From assembly GCA_021850095.1 (NCBI GenBank), contig JAJZRX010000005.1, positions 16,078 through 80,077 of the forward strand: DNA of 64,000 nt. Reading direction: 5' to 3'. This DNA comes from Deltaproteobacteria bacterium (GTDB taxonomy: Bacteria > Desulfobacterota > Desulfuromonadia > Geobacterales > Pseudopelobacteraceae). Shown piece by piece: positions 28,651-38,423 of the stretch. The notes below the pieces were generated by a model that was not told the origin of the DNA, did no database searches, and saw nothing but the letters and a program-made list of their open reading frames with translations. The position numbers were made by a program, and so were the translations under genes. Every line of letters starts with the position of its first letter. Position 1 is the first letter of the stretch.

Positions 28651-29704
28651 CGGAGGGGTTTTTCAGAATGTCACGTTGCAGGGGAACAGTATAATTTTCC
28701 AAAAGCTTTTCGGATACATGTTCGGTCACGCCGTTTCTGGCATACTCATGGGCAAAACGAAGGGCATTTTTGATGGCCTTGGCGTTGGAACCGCCATGGC
28801 AAATCATGCCGACACCATTGATTCCCAGCAGCGGTGCGCCGCCATATTCGGCGTAATCGACGATTTTCTTGAAGCGGTTGAAGGCACCGCGAACAAACAG
28901 ATAACCGATTTTGGAAACCCAGCTTCTGACGATCTCGCGTTTCAGCATTTTGCCGGCCGCGTCGGATAATCCTTCCGAGAGCTTCAGCACCACGTTGCCG
29001 ACAAAGCCGTCACAGACGACCACAGCAACGGAACCGGTAAAAATATCGCGACCTTCGATATAGCCCGCATAGTTAAGCGAGGTCTGACGCAGAACAGCAT
29101 TGGTTTCGCGAGTCAGTTCATTCCCTTTGGAATCTTCCTCGCCGTTTGAGAGCAGGCCGACCCGGGGATTGCTGATTCCCATCGCATAGCGCGCATACAC
29201 CTCGCCCATGATGGCAAACTGCACCAGATGCTGGGGTTTGCAATCGACGTTGCCCCCCACATCCAGCACAAGGGTCTGACCTTTCAGGGTGGGAAATATC
29301 TGGGCGATGGCGGGGCGTTCGATACCCTTGATGCGCTTCAGCACAAACATTCCGGCCGCCATGGTGGCTCCGGAGTTTCCGGCGCTGACGGCCGCACAGG
29401 CTTTGCCATCCTTAACCAGCTCGAACGCCAGCCGGACGGAAGAGTTGCGCTTTTTGCGAACGGCATCCGATGCGGAATCATGCATGCCGACAACCTCGTC
29501 GGCATGAAAAATATCAATATCAAGTCCGCTGGTGGCGTGCCGTGCAAGCTCCGCCTCCAAGCGTGCGCGATCCCCCACCAGCGTGACGGAAATACCGAAT
29601 TCCCGGCAGGCTGCGACAGCCCCTTCGACTTCGACAACAGGGGCGTTGTCGCCCCCCATTGCATCAACCGCTACTCTCATCTGTCCCGGAAGTGACACAG
29701 GCAA
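28643..29704 (-). CDS. plsX: Phosphate acyltransferase PlsX
   Basis: 353 residues: [13 protein letters not shown] at the N-terminus, [14 protein letters not shown] and [20 protein letters not shown] near the C-terminus are family signatures. It makes acyl-phosphate from acyl-ACP for glycerolipid synthesis by PlsY. It is placed between rpmF and fabH as in many bacteria. Only six bases separate it from rpmF. Confidence 0.96.
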   Translation of the reverse strand: MPVSLPGQMRVAVDAMGGDNAPVVEVEGAVAACREFGISVTLVGDRARLEAELARHATSGLDIDIFHADEVVGMHDSASDAVRKKRNSSVRLAFELVKDGKACAAVSAGNSGATMAAGMFVLKRIKGIERPAIAQIFPTLKGQTLVLDVGGNVDCKPQHLVQFAIMGEVYARYAMGISNPRVGLLSNGEEDSKGNELTRETNAVLRQTSLNYAGYIEGRDIFTGSVAVVVCDGFVGNVVLKLSEGLSDAAGKMLKREIVRSWVSKIGYLFVRGAFNRFKKIVDYAEYGGAPLLGINGVGMICHGGSNAKAIKNALRFAHEYARNGVTEHVSEKLLENYTVPLQRDILKNPSDD

Positions 29705-29710
29705 CAGCTC

Positions 29711-29896
29711 TTATTGAGCGTTGGAAAGATCGATGACTTCCTTACCCTTGTAGGTACCACAGGTTGGGCAGGCGCGATGGGGAAGCTTGGGCGCTTTGCA
29801 TTGAGGACAGGTCGACACGGACTGGGTCGTCAGGAAGTCATGTGCCCTTCTCATGTTTTTACGTGATTTGGATGTCTTTTTCTTAGGTACTGCCAT
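29711..29896 (-). CDS. rpmF: 50S ribosomal protein L32
   Basis: 61 residues: [20 protein letters not shown] with a four-Cys zinc ribbon (CPQC and CPTC). The zinc-type paralogue is present here. It has an AGGAG ribosome-binding site (aaaaggagaac). Conserved order yceD-rpmF-plsX-fabH. Confidence 0.97.
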   Translation of the reverse strand: MAVPKKKTSKSRKNMRRAHDFLTTQSVSTCPQCKAPKLPHRACPTCGTYKGKEVIDLSNAQ

Positions 29897-29945
29897 GATA
29901 GTTCTCCTTTTTATGGTGGCCCGCTTTTCCGGGTGCCACGGTATG

Positions 29946-30488
29946 TTATCGGGATGCCTTGAAATCCTTAAGGGCGCTGAATCTGAAGTTTATAACTTCG
30001 TTGCTGCATGAGCATTGTGATACGTTGAGATCCGTTCCGCAGGTGTGGCAGAGACCTTTGCAGTTATCGTCACAGAGCGGCTTCAAAGGGATCTCCATGG
30101 CAATCTGCTCTTCAATCTCGTGGGTCAGATCGATTTCGTCTCCCTGGTAGGTGGAAGAAAGCAGGTCCTGCTCCCCCAGTTCGATCTCATCCCCTTCTTC
30201 GTGCCTGACTCCGGTATCCTTGCGAAAAAACAGGGTGAAGCTGCTGTCGACAAAAGAATCGAAATCAGCCAGGCAACGTGAGCAGGAAAGCTTCAGCGGA
30301 ACGGAGACACGGCCGGTGACCCGCACATGATCATACTCACGAAAAGCGTTCAGATCGCCCTTGACCAGTCCGGTAAACTGACAGGCTTGATCTTTCTGCA
30401 TCTCGGCCAGTACCGGGAATGTATCGATCGGCTCTTCAATATGAAGGTCAAACGGCTTGTTCTTGATATGATCAACAACTATTTTCAC
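29946..30488 (-). CDS. yceD: YceD/DUF177 family protein
   Basis: 180 residues from a GTG at 30488. A TTG at 30518 would lie only about nine bases after the predicted transcription start, so it is less likely. Family marks: [12 protein letters not shown], a Cys pair in [13 protein letters not shown], and near the C-terminus [17 protein letters not shown], a possible metal-binding cluster. YceD-type proteins are linked to 23S rRNA accumulation and always precede rpmF, as here. It is the first gene of the lipid operon. Confidence 0.88.
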   Translation of the reverse strand: MKIVVDHIKNKPFDLHIEEPIDTFPVLAEMQKDQACQFTGLVKGDLNAFREYDHVRVTGRVSVPLKLSCSRCLADFDSFVDSSFTLFFRKDTGVRHEEGDEIELGEQDLLSSTYQGDEIDLTHEIEEQIAMEIPLKPLCDDNCKGLCHTCGTDLNVSQCSCSNEVINFRFSALKDFKASR

Positions 30489-30533
30489 ACGCTGCCCCGC
30501 CGCTATCCTGAAACACAAAATTTAAAGCAAGTC

Positions 30534-30561
30534 AGTATAGTGAATATGCCCGGTTTGTCAA
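30534..30561 (-). promoter_or_regulatory. Predicted promoter of yceD-rpmF-plsX-fab operon
   Basis: On the minus strand TTGACA (30561-30556) and TATACT (30539-30534) are 16 bases apart. The start site near 30527 leaves a leader of about 39 bases before the GTG. No FapR- or FabR-like operator was recognised by eye. Confidence 0.6.
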
Positions 30562-30566
30562 GAAGA

Positions 30567-32063
30567 TTACAAAGTTGTTTTATTGTTTCTTCCGTATATC
30601 TCCACCATGCTGCCGATCCTTTCGGTAAAATCATCCGGCAGCATCTCCCAGGTGAAACGCCAGTCCCAATTGCCAAAAGCCTGGCCGGGGACATTCATGC
30701 GAGCCTGGCTGTCAAGTCCCAGCAGGTCCTGAAACGGCACAACAGCCGTGTCCGCAACCGACATCAGTGCCGAACGGATCAACTCCGGGACACAATTTGC
30801 GTCAGCGCAGGCCAGGTAATCAAAAACCTTGCGGCGTTGGGCGGTTGAAAGCGAATCACACCAACCCCGCGTGGTGTCATTGTCGTGAGTGCCGGTGTAA
30901 ACGACCCCGTTTTTGACGTGATTATGGGGCAGATAGGAGTTGGACGGATCAGAATCAAAGGCGAACTGCAGGATTTTCATACCCGGAAAATTATAACGGT
31001 CACGCAGGGCTTCAACCTCGGCGGTAATAACCCCCAGATCTTCAGCAATGATCGGCAGAGAACCCAGATCCGAAAAAACCACATCGAACAGATCCGCTCC
31101 GGGACCCTTGACCCATTCGCCATGTTGCGCGGTTTTATGGGAAGCCGGCACATGCCAGGCCGCTTCAAATCCGCGAAAATGGTCAATTCGAACAACGTCA
31201 AACAGCTCGAACATGGTCCGGAAGCGTTTAATCCACCAGGAATACCCTTCACGCTTGACGGCATCCCAATCATAAAGCGGGTTGCCCCATAACTGGCCGG
31301 TTTTGCTGAAATAGTCGGGAGGCACACCGGCTACACAGGTCGGCTTCCCTTTTTCATCCAGCAGAAAGAGGTCACGCCGGCTCCAGACATCAGCCGAATC
31401 GTAGGCCACAAAGATCGGCAGGTCGCCGATAATGGCGATCCCGCGCGATTCGGCATGTTTTCGCAAGGATTTCCATTGCCTGAAAAACTGCCACTGGATG
31501 TATTTCTGTATCCCGATTTGCGGTCCCAGTTCAACCGAGGCCTTTTCGAACGTTTCCGGCGTCAGCAAGGCCAGCCCCTTACTCCAGCGGTTCCAGGGCT
31601 TGCCTTTGAAGTGCTGCTTGATCGCCATGAAGAGCGCAAAATCATGCAGCCAGGGGGTGGTATCGCAAAAATGCCAGAACTCCTGGGTGCGGGCGGTGGG
31701 AACGTGCTTCAGAAATGCCGATCCGGCCTGTTTGAGGCGTTCCAGCTTGAAATCTGAAACCTCAGTAAAGTCAACCCGTTTATCGGAAAATTCGGCAACG
31801 CAGCAGTCGAGCGGCAGATCCCCTTCCGCCGCTATCTGCTTCAGATCGATCAGAAGCGGATTACCGGCAAAAGCCGAGTATGCCGAATAGGGAGAGTTGC
31901 CGCAGGCTGGCGGGGTCAGCGGGAGAACCTGCCAATAGGACATGTCCATGCCCGCCAACAGATCAATGAAGCGCCGCGCGTCTTCTCCGAAAGAACCGAT
32001 GCCGCCCGATCCCGGCAATGAAGTCGGGTGCAACAGAACCCCGCAACCACGTTTATTGAGCAT
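30567..32063 (-). CDS. malQ: 4-alpha-glucanotransferase (amylomaltase)
   Basis: 498 residues from the ATG at 32063, chosen for the AGGAGG six bases upstream; the frame is open to 32105. GH77 signatures: GVLLHPTSLPGSGGIGSFG, the nucleophile Asp in VVRIDHFRGFEA, acid/base Glu in IIAEDLGVI, and TGTHDNDTTRGW. It transfers maltooligosaccharide units, usually in glycogen or maltose metabolism; no other glycogen gene is nearby. Divergent from the HEAT-repeat gene. Confidence 0.95.
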   Translation of the reverse strand: MLNKRGCGVLLHPTSLPGSGGIGSFGEDARRFIDLLAGMDMSYWQVLPLTPPACGNSPYSAYSAFAGNPLLIDLKQIAAEGDLPLDCCVAEFSDKRVDFTEVSDFKLERLKQAGSAFLKHVPTARTQEFWHFCDTTPWLHDFALFMAIKQHFKGKPWNRWSKGLALLTPETFEKASVELGPQIGIQKYIQWQFFRQWKSLRKHAESRGIAIIGDLPIFVAYDSADVWSRRDLFLLDEKGKPTCVAGVPPDYFSKTGQLWGNPLYDWDAVKREGYSWWIKRFRTMFELFDVVRIDHFRGFEAAWHVPASHKTAQHGEWVKGPGADLFDVVFSDLGSLPIIAEDLGVITAEVEALRDRYNFPGMKILQFAFDSDPSNSYLPHNHVKNGVVYTGTHDNDTTRGWCDSLSTAQRRKVFDYLACADANCVPELIRSALMSVADTAVVPFQDLLGLDSQARMNVPGQAFGNWDWRFTWEMLPDDFTERIGSMVEIYGRNNKTTL

Positions 32064-32211
32064 CCAGCCCTCCTGGCAGTGAATTGAAAGCCGTAAATTA
32101 AGCATACTTCCCGGTGGTATGCAAATTATTTAAAAGTAAACTCCAATCCATGGTAGATGGTGCGAAAAAATATTCCGATATATTCAGTGGAATTTCTGCT
32201 ACTATGCAGCC

Positions 32212-34380
32212 ATGCGTGATCTGACTGAAACCACAACATACGGCGTTGTTGAAGCCAATGCTCTGGCCGGGCTGATTACGGAACTGAACATCGCCCGCCG
32301 GAATAACGGTTCGTACCCCAAGGGGCATCCGGTCATTACGGCATCATTGCAAAAAGCGGTGACCATTTACAGCGCTTTAATGGCGATCTCGCAAGAAATC
32401 CTGATTGCTCCCACCCGCAACCTGCTGATTGTCAACGGCGTTGCGCTTGACAAATCCAACCTTGTTTTCCGTAGTTTTGCAAAAGTTCTCTTTGAATGCG
32501 GCATCGGCCTTCTGCAGCTTCTGCCGGGGTTGACGGTTGACGAGCTGCACCGTTTTATTGTTATTTTGGGGCTGAAACGCGAGGAGATTCAGCTGCATGG
32601 CGGAATTGAACAGCTTTGGGCCAAGTCTGGAATAGCATCAATCCTGGTTCGTCCAATCCGCTATGACCTGCTCAAAACGACTGAAGAAAACTCCGTTTCC
32701 GCTGAACCGGCTACCCGCAATAATCTTTGGGAGCGTTTTGCAAACGCTTTTGCGCTTAACGAAATCAGTGCTTACGGCGATCAGGACGGCTTTGATCCTC
32801 AGCTTTTGGCTAAAGCGCTTAATCTCTACTATGCCAGCAACCCTTCCGAATTTGCCGCAAGCAATAGTCTGAACGCCATCAGTGAAATCATGCAGAATGC
32901 TTCCGGTTTGGATCCATCAACCGGCTTGGATGTCGATACCTCCTTTGATAAAATTGCCGAGTTCATGGAACAGCTCAACCCGGAACTGCGCCGTCAACTC
33001 CTGTCCTGCAGCTTAAAATCATCTGTATCTGAACTGGATCCGCAGGCCGAAAAACTGCTTTCGTCCCTCTCTTCAGAGGTGATCATCTCTACCCTGGATG
33101 ACGTGAACAAGAACAAATTAAGCCTCCCTCCGATTTTGATGAGCCTGCTTAATAAACTGGGCAGCCATGATCATGACCATGCAACTGCCCCGAACGAAAC
33201 CGTTCCGGATAAGGATGAACTCGGCCAGCGCATGAAGACACTCTTCAGGGAGCAGTCTTCAGAACAGTTCGTTCCGGAGCTTTACCAGGCCAAGCTCGAT
33301 AAAATAATGACGGCCAGCCAGATTCAGATCATTCAAAGCGAGGAAATCCATGAACTGCAGAACGCGCTCAACCCGAAACTGATTGACAACCGCATCAGTG
33401 AAATCATTCTGCAGTTGATCATGCTCGACCCGACCGAATCCGACACTGATACGCTGGCCGACAACCTTGCTTCCATGTGTGCCTATTTTCTTGAAACTGG
33501 GGATTATCAGCAACTGCTCAAAATAATGAACGACAGCCGTGATCAGCGACTGCCTGCAAGTTTCCGCACCGCAATCAAAGATTATTTTGAACAGCGCAGT
33601 TTTATCGAAGAGCTGCTGAACGGACTCCACACCTGGGGTAAATCAAGCTTTTATCAGATAAAAGAATTGGTCGACCAGATCGGCGAACCGTGCTGCGAAC
33701 CGATACTGGATGCCCTGGCAGACGAAAACAGCATGTCCCTGCGCCGTTTCATGATTGACCGGCTGCTTGAAATCGGCCTCCCGGCCGGTCAGGCCATTAT
33801 TGCCCGTCTTTCCGATTCGCGCTGGTATTACATCAGAAACCTGATCGTAATCCTGCGTACGATGAATGATGACTCCGCCGTTGAAACGATCAAACCGCTC
33901 TGCCATCATGCTGACTCCAGAGTCAGGCTGGAGGCCGTAAAAACATTGCTGCACTTCCGTGACCCTTCCATCGAACAGAAGATTCTCCATGACCTGGACG
34001 GCAGCGACCATAACCTCAAGCTGGAAGCCATCCGCATGGCTGAAAAAAGCCATTCTCCCGAGATAACCGGAAGGCTGCTTTCAATTTTAAAGCGCTCCGG
34101 TTTCTCAAGCAGCGAATATGAACTTAAATCGGCGGCTGTCCACAGCTTGGGACAGCTGGGACAACCGGAAGTACTTCCTGAATTCGGAAAGATTCTGGGA
34201 TCCCGGAATCTGCTCCATCCGCTGCTGCACACCAAGCTGAAGCTCGACATCGTCCGTTCACTGGAACATTATCCGCTTTCCCTGGCCAGAAGCATATTGG
34301 CGCGGCTTGCGGATGGTAACGACGAGGTGGCCGCCCAGGCCGCCGAAAGCCTGAACAAACTGGGTGCCAACAAACCATGA
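32212..34380 (+). CDS. HEAT-repeat protein with an uncharacterised N-terminal domain
   Basis: 722 residues, no signal peptide or membrane segment. Residues about 15-135 form a domain with GHPVITASLQKAV, LLIVNGVAL and LPGLTVDELHRF. A long helical middle follows. The last 250 residues are HEAT/PBS-type repeats (for example AVETIKPLCHHADSRVRLEA and EQKILHDLDGSDHNLKLEAI). The N-terminal domain resembles that of the next protein, whose ATG overlaps this stop by four bases. HEAT arrays are protein-binding scaffolds, so it may partner the HD-GYP protein. Specific function unknown. Confidence 0.8.
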   Translation: MRDLTETTTYGVVEANALAGLITELNIARRNNGSYPKGHPVITASLQKAVTIYSALMAISQEILIAPTRNLLIVNGVALDKSNLVFRSFAKVLFECGIGLLQLLPGLTVDELHRFIVILGLKREEIQLHGGIEQLWAKSGIASILVRPIRYDLLKTTEENSVSAEPATRNNLWERFANAFALNEISAYGDQDGFDPQLLAKALNLYYASNPSEFAASNSLNAISEIMQNASGLDPSTGLDVDTSFDKIAEFMEQLNPELRRQLLSCSLKSSVSELDPQAEKLLSSLSSEVIISTLDDVNKNKLSLPPILMSLLNKLGSHDHDHATAPNETVPDKDELGQRMKTLFREQSSEQFVPELYQAKLDKIMTASQIQIIQSEEIHELQNALNPKLIDNRISEIILQLIMLDPTESDTDTLADNLASMCAYFLETGDYQQLLKIMNDSRDQRLPASFRTAIKDYFEQRSFIEELLNGLHTWGKSSFYQIKELVDQIGEPCCEPILDALADENSMSLRRFMIDRLLEIGLPAGQAIIARLSDSRWYYIRNLIVILRTMNDDSAVETIKPLCHHADSRVRLEAVKTLLHFRDPSIEQKILHDLDGSDHNLKLEAIRMAEKSHSPEITGRLLSILKRSGFSSSEYELKSAAVHSLGQLGQPEVLPEFGKILGSRNLLHPLLHTKLKLDIVRSLEHYPLSLARSILARLADGNDEVAAQAAESLNKLGANKP

Positions 34381-35543
34381 ACAACCAATCACAGCAATCA
34401 GTACATGAATTTCTGCGTCACCTGCTTTCTGCCGCCGTCAATGCAGCCCTGTACGGCATGGGCCATCCCCAGGTTACGCATCTCACCCGTCTGGCGGCCA
34501 GCGGTATCCGTAACGTCCTTGAAGATCGTCAGGATTTTTCGCTGATAGCGCTGGAAGACGAGCTGATCATCGACGGAACCCCCCAGGATCTTGGTTTGAT
34601 TACCGGACGCTTCATTCAGATGCTCAAGTCAAACGGAATCGGCCACATCAGGATTCTGGCCGGGGTAACCCAACCGGAAATTGAATCGCTGGTTGCCTCG
34701 CTTTCACGCCAGAACAAATCCACCAATGAAATCGCATCCAGCGAAAACATCCGGCTGGGAAGAGTTGACATCGAAAGCGACGGCCGGGAAGGGCAGAAGA
34801 TCAACACAACATCTACCGGCCGGCGTTTTACCCTTCATGATTTACCTTTTCGGGAGCTGGAAGAGTTCAAGGAGATCTACGAAACGGTCAGGCAGCGTAA
34901 AAAACTGCAGCTATCGGGCATGGCCGAGATGGTGTCGGGATTTATCAACGTATTTCAAAATGAGGGCAGCCCGCTGCTCGTCATGGCCGCACTGCGGGAT
35001 GTTGACGAGTATACCTTCACCCATTCCACCAACGTCTGCATCCTCAATCTGGCCCAGGCCATGGCACTGGGAATCGAGGGACAGCAGCTCAATGACATCG
35101 GAGTGGCGGCCCTGCTGCATGACATCGGCAAACTGTTCGTGCCGGAAGAAATACTGATAAAACAGGGCAAGCTGTCAGCGGCAGAATTTGAAATCATGCA
35201 GCTGCACCCGGTCAAGGGCGCCCGCTATCTGCTGGAAACCCCGGGAGTGCCGCGACTGGCAGCCATAAACGCCTTCGAACATCACATGAAATTCGACTTC
35301 AGCGGCTATCCGGCCGTGCCGGCCGACTGGCAGCAGAATCTGTGCAGCCAGATGACCCAGATTTCCGATTTTTTCGACGCCCTGCGCACCCGCCGCCCCT
35401 ACCGAGAACCGATGGAACTGCCGGTCATAGCCGATATCATGTATGGCATGATGGGCAAAGAGCTGCACCCGGTACTGACACGCAATTTCCTGTTGATCAT
35501 CAATCAGTTGATGGAGCCGCAGCAAGCCACCCCCCCGGCCTGA
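34377..35543 (+). CDS. HD-GYP-type phosphohydrolase with altered GYP motif
   Basis: 388 residues. Residues about 10-120 match the pattern of the preceding protein's N-terminus (GHPQVTHLTRLAA, LIIDGTP, ILAGVTQPEIES). A HD-GYP domain spans about 200-370: THSTNVCILNLAQAM, LLHDIGKLFVP, LHPVKGARYL and DFFDALRTRRPYREP are conserved. The usual HHExxDGxGYP reads HHMKFDFSGYP, losing the metal-ligand Glu and one Gly. If active it would hydrolyse cyclic di-GMP or a related dinucleotide; activity is uncertain. It is translationally coupled to the HEAT-repeat gene. Confidence 0.85.
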   Translation: MNNQSQQSVHEFLRHLLSAAVNAALYGMGHPQVTHLTRLAASGIRNVLEDRQDFSLIALEDELIIDGTPQDLGLITGRFIQMLKSNGIGHIRILAGVTQPEIESLVASLSRQNKSTNEIASSENIRLGRVDIESDGREGQKINTTSTGRRFTLHDLPFRELEEFKEIYETVRQRKKLQLSGMAEMVSGFINVFQNEGSPLLVMAALRDVDEYTFTHSTNVCILNLAQAMALGIEGQQLNDIGVAALLHDIGKLFVPEEILIKQGKLSAAEFEIMQLHPVKGARYLLETPGVPRLAAINAFEHHMKFDFSGYPAVPADWQQNLCSQMTQISDFFDALRTRRPYREPMELPVIADIMYGMMGKELHPVLTRNFLLIINQLMEPQQATPPA

Positions 35544-35564
35544 AATCAGCTGGTTCAATCAATG

Positions 35565-35599
35565 AAAAAACCCGCCTGGTTTGCCCAGGCGGGTTTTTT
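35565..35599. terminator. Bidirectional rho-independent terminator
   Basis: Stem CCCGCCTGG/CCAGGCGGG (35571-35579 with 35585-35593) has six A on the left and six T on the right. It serves the convergent HD-GYP and acnB genes. Confidence 0.92.
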
Positions 35600-35636
35600 C
35601 ATTCAGATTTCAGCACGATACTTTTCGGATCAATGC

Positions 35637-38168
35637 CTACTTGTATTCCGGCATCTCGTCAAACTGCAGATAACGGTAGATCTTCTCTTTGTTCGGCACA
35701 ATCTTCTCATTATAGATTGCCAGGAACTCGGCCGGAGTCGGCAGTTTGCCCATGCGGGCCGCCACAGCGCCCAGTTCGGCGGAACCGAGGAACACCTTGG
35801 CGCCATCGCCGATACGGTCGTCGAAGTTACGGGTCGAGGTGGAGAACATGTTGACTCCGTCCGGTACGCGGGCCTGGTTGCCCATGCAGAGCGAACAACC
35901 GGCGATCTCGATCCGGGCACCGAAGGCGCTGTAGACCGAGAAATAAGCCTCATCCTTCAGCAGGTCGCTGTCCATGCGGGTCGGCGGGGTGATCCAGGTG
36001 CGTACGTTCGGATTGAACTTCTGGCCACGCCAGATCTCGGCGGCAGCGCGGAAATGACCGATGTTGGTCATGCAGGAACCGATGAAGACGTCCTGGATCG
36101 GTGTGCCGGCAACTTCGGACAGCAGCTTGACATCATCCGGGTCATTCGGGCAGGCCAGGATCGGCTCGGTGATCTCGGCCAGGTCGATCTCGATCACAGC
36201 GGCATATTCTGCGTTTTTATCGGCCTCCAGCAGCTCCGGTTTCTTGAGCCACTCGTTGACGGCGTCAATACGGTTCTGAAGTGTTTGCGGATCCTTGTAG
36301 CCGTCCTTGATCATCTTTTTCATCAGCGCCACGTTGGAACGCAGGTAGGTGGCGACCGAATCTTTAGAAAGCTGGATACAGCCGGCCGCAGCGGAACGTT
36401 CTGCAGCGGCGTCGGTCAGTTCGAAAGCCTGCTCGACGGTCAGCTCGGGAAGTCCTTCCATCTCCAGGATACGGCCGTTGAAGATATTGACCTTGTTCTT
36501 CTTGGGTACGGTCAGAAGCCCCTGCTTGATGGCCCAGTACGGGATAGCATTGACGGCGTCGCGCAGGGTGATGCCGGGATTGAACGTGCCCTTGAAGCGA
36601 ACCAGAACAGATTCCGGCATGTCCAGCGGCATGAAGCCCATGGCGCCGGCAAAGGCCACCAGGCCGGAACCGGCCGGGAAGGAGATGCCGATCGGGAAGC
36701 GGGTGTGGGAGTCACCACCGGTGCCGACCGTGTCCGGCAGCAACAGGCGATTCAACCAGGAGTGGATAACGCCGTCACCCGGCTTGAGGGCGACACCGCC
36801 ACGCTCGGAGATGAAGGGGGGCAGGTTCTTGTGCATCTTGACGTCAGCCGGCTTGGGATACGCGGCGGTATGACAGAAGGACTGCATGAACATCGGCGAC
36901 AGGAACTTGAGGCAGGCCAGTTCCTTCAGTTCGTCGGCGGTCATCGGGCCGGTGGTGTCCTGTGAACCGACCGTGGTCATCTTGGGATCGCAAGCGGTAC
37001 CGGGCAGAACGCCGGCTACGCCGCAAGCCTTGCCGACCATCTTCTGGGCCAGAGAATAGCCCTGGCCAGCCTTGGGAACCGGATTGACCGGCAGGGTGAA
37101 AACATCCGTGTCCGGCAGACCGAGGGCCTTGCGGGCGTTGATGGTGACAGAGCGGCCGATGATCAGCGGAATACGGCCGCCGGCGCGGAATTCGTCGGCG
37201 ATGGTGTTGGGGTTCAGCTTGAAGGTCGAGATGACTTCGCCCTTTTCGTTGCTGATCTCACCCTTGGCGGTGTTGATGGTGATCACGTCGCCGTCGTTCA
37301 TCTTGGTGACGTCGGCCTTGATCGGCAGTGCGCCGGAATCCTGGGCGGTGTTGAAGAAGATCGGGGCGATAACGCCGCCGATGATCACACCGGCAGTTTT
37401 CTTGTTCGGAACGCAGGGGATATCCTGGCCCATGTGCCACAGAACGGAGTTGCAGGCCGACTTGCGGGAAGAACCGGTACCGACCACGTCGCCCACGAAG
37501 GCGACCTGATGACCGGCGGCGCGCCATTCGGCAATATTTGCCAGACGGCCCGGGAAGCGGGTCTTGCCCATGGCCAGTGCGTGCAGCGGGATGTCGGGAC
37601 GGCTCCAGGCGTCGCCGGCCGGTGAGAAGTCATCGGTGTTGATCTCGCCTTCGACCTTGAAAACCTTGACCTTGATGATCTCGGGCACTCCCTGACGCTT
37701 GGTGAACCAGTCGGCGTCAGCCCAGGACTGGAGGACTTTTTTGGCGGCGGCGTTGGAAGCGGACAGTGCCACCACCTGATCAAAACCGTCATACACCAGG
37801 GTCATGCCGGACAGTGCGCAGGCGGCTTCATCGGCCAGTTCGGCATCTTTGAGCGCCTCAACCAGAGGATTGACGTTGTAGCCGCCCAGCATGGTGCCCA
37901 GAATGCGGACTGCGTCAACTCTGGAAACCAGCGGTGATTTTTTGCTGCCGTTGACAATACCGGCCAGAAATTCGGCCTTGACCTTGGCGGCCGGGTCAAC
38001 ACCCGGAGAAACACGCTCTTTCAGCAGGTTCAGCAGGAATTCTTCCTTGCCGGCTGGCGGCGACTGCAACAGATTGCACAGTTCGGTGGTTTGTTCCGGG
38101 CTGAGCGGCAGAGCCGGGATACCCTGGGCCGCCCTCTCCTCTTGGTGTGCAAGATACGCTTCGATCAT
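35637..38168 (-). CDS. acnB: Aconitate hydratase B
   Basis: 843 residues from the ATG at 38168, which has AGGAGG seven bases upstream; the frame is open to 38261 but a promoter occupies that stretch. AcnB layout: HEAT-like N-terminal domain ([20 protein letters not shown]), swivel domain next ([20 protein letters not shown]), then the catalytic domains with [21 protein letters not shown], the first cluster Cys in [11 protein letters not shown], and CSLCMGNQA carrying the other two. It interconverts citrate and isocitrate in the TCA cycle. Confidence 0.97.
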   Translation of the reverse strand: MIEAYLAHQEERAAQGIPALPLSPEQTTELCNLLQSPPAGKEEFLLNLLKERVSPGVDPAAKVKAEFLAGIVNGSKKSPLVSRVDAVRILGTMLGGYNVNPLVEALKDAELADEAACALSGMTLVYDGFDQVVALSASNAAAKKVLQSWADADWFTKRQGVPEIIKVKVFKVEGEINTDDFSPAGDAWSRPDIPLHALAMGKTRFPGRLANIAEWRAAGHQVAFVGDVVGTGSSRKSACNSVLWHMGQDIPCVPNKKTAGVIIGGVIAPIFFNTAQDSGALPIKADVTKMNDGDVITINTAKGEISNEKGEVISTFKLNPNTIADEFRAGGRIPLIIGRSVTINARKALGLPDTDVFTLPVNPVPKAGQGYSLAQKMVGKACGVAGVLPGTACDPKMTTVGSQDTTGPMTADELKELACLKFLSPMFMQSFCHTAAYPKPADVKMHKNLPPFISERGGVALKPGDGVIHSWLNRLLLPDTVGTGGDSHTRFPIGISFPAGSGLVAFAGAMGFMPLDMPESVLVRFKGTFNPGITLRDAVNAIPYWAIKQGLLTVPKKNKVNIFNGRILEMEGLPELTVEQAFELTDAAAERSAAAGCIQLSKDSVATYLRSNVALMKKMIKDGYKDPQTLQNRIDAVNEWLKKPELLEADKNAEYAAVIEIDLAEITEPILACPNDPDDVKLLSEVAGTPIQDVFIGSCMTNIGHFRAAAEIWRGQKFNPNVRTWITPPTRMDSDLLKDEAYFSVYSAFGARIEIAGCSLCMGNQARVPDGVNMFSTSTRNFDDRIGDGAKVFLGSAELGAVAARMGKLPTPAEFLAIYNEKIVPNKEKIYRYLQFDEMPEYK

Positions 38169-38232
38169 CTGTGTTCCTCCTTCGTGGGATATTGTTGTGC
38201 CAGGCTGTTTTGTGGGTAATAAAAGTGGATAC

Positions 38233-38261
38233 TGTATACATTTTAGCGGAGTGCTTGTCAA
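38233..38261 (-). promoter_or_regulatory. Predicted sigma-70 promoter of acnB
   Basis: On the minus strand TTGACA (38261-38256) and TATACA (38238-38233) have a 17-base spacer. The expected leader before the ATG at 38168 is about 58 bases. Confidence 0.65.
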
Positions 38262-38340
38262 TTGAAGATTTGGGATTGCATAAGCGATCTCAAATGTAGC
38301 GGAGCTGACGGGGTGATTTCATTTCCTGCAAATAAATCTG

Positions 38341-38369
38341 TTGACCTTGCCGTTGAATGGCATTATTCA
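38341..38369 (+). promoter_or_regulatory. Predicted promoter of the zinc-ribbon methyltransferase gene
   Basis: TTGACC (38341-38346), a 17-base spacer and TATTCA (38364-38369) put the start site near 38376. This supports the ATG at 38424 over the far upstream ATG at 38262. Confidence 0.5.
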
Positions 38370-38423
38370 GACTACCCGGTCTGCAGCCGGAATATAATCC
38401 GGATTTTCATCAATGGTGCCGCC

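Noticed and set aside
35562..36965. 467-codon plus-strand ORF antisense to acnB
   Set aside because: It is a shadow of acnB codon use: no ribosome-binding site, no family features, and the opposite strand has a certain gene.
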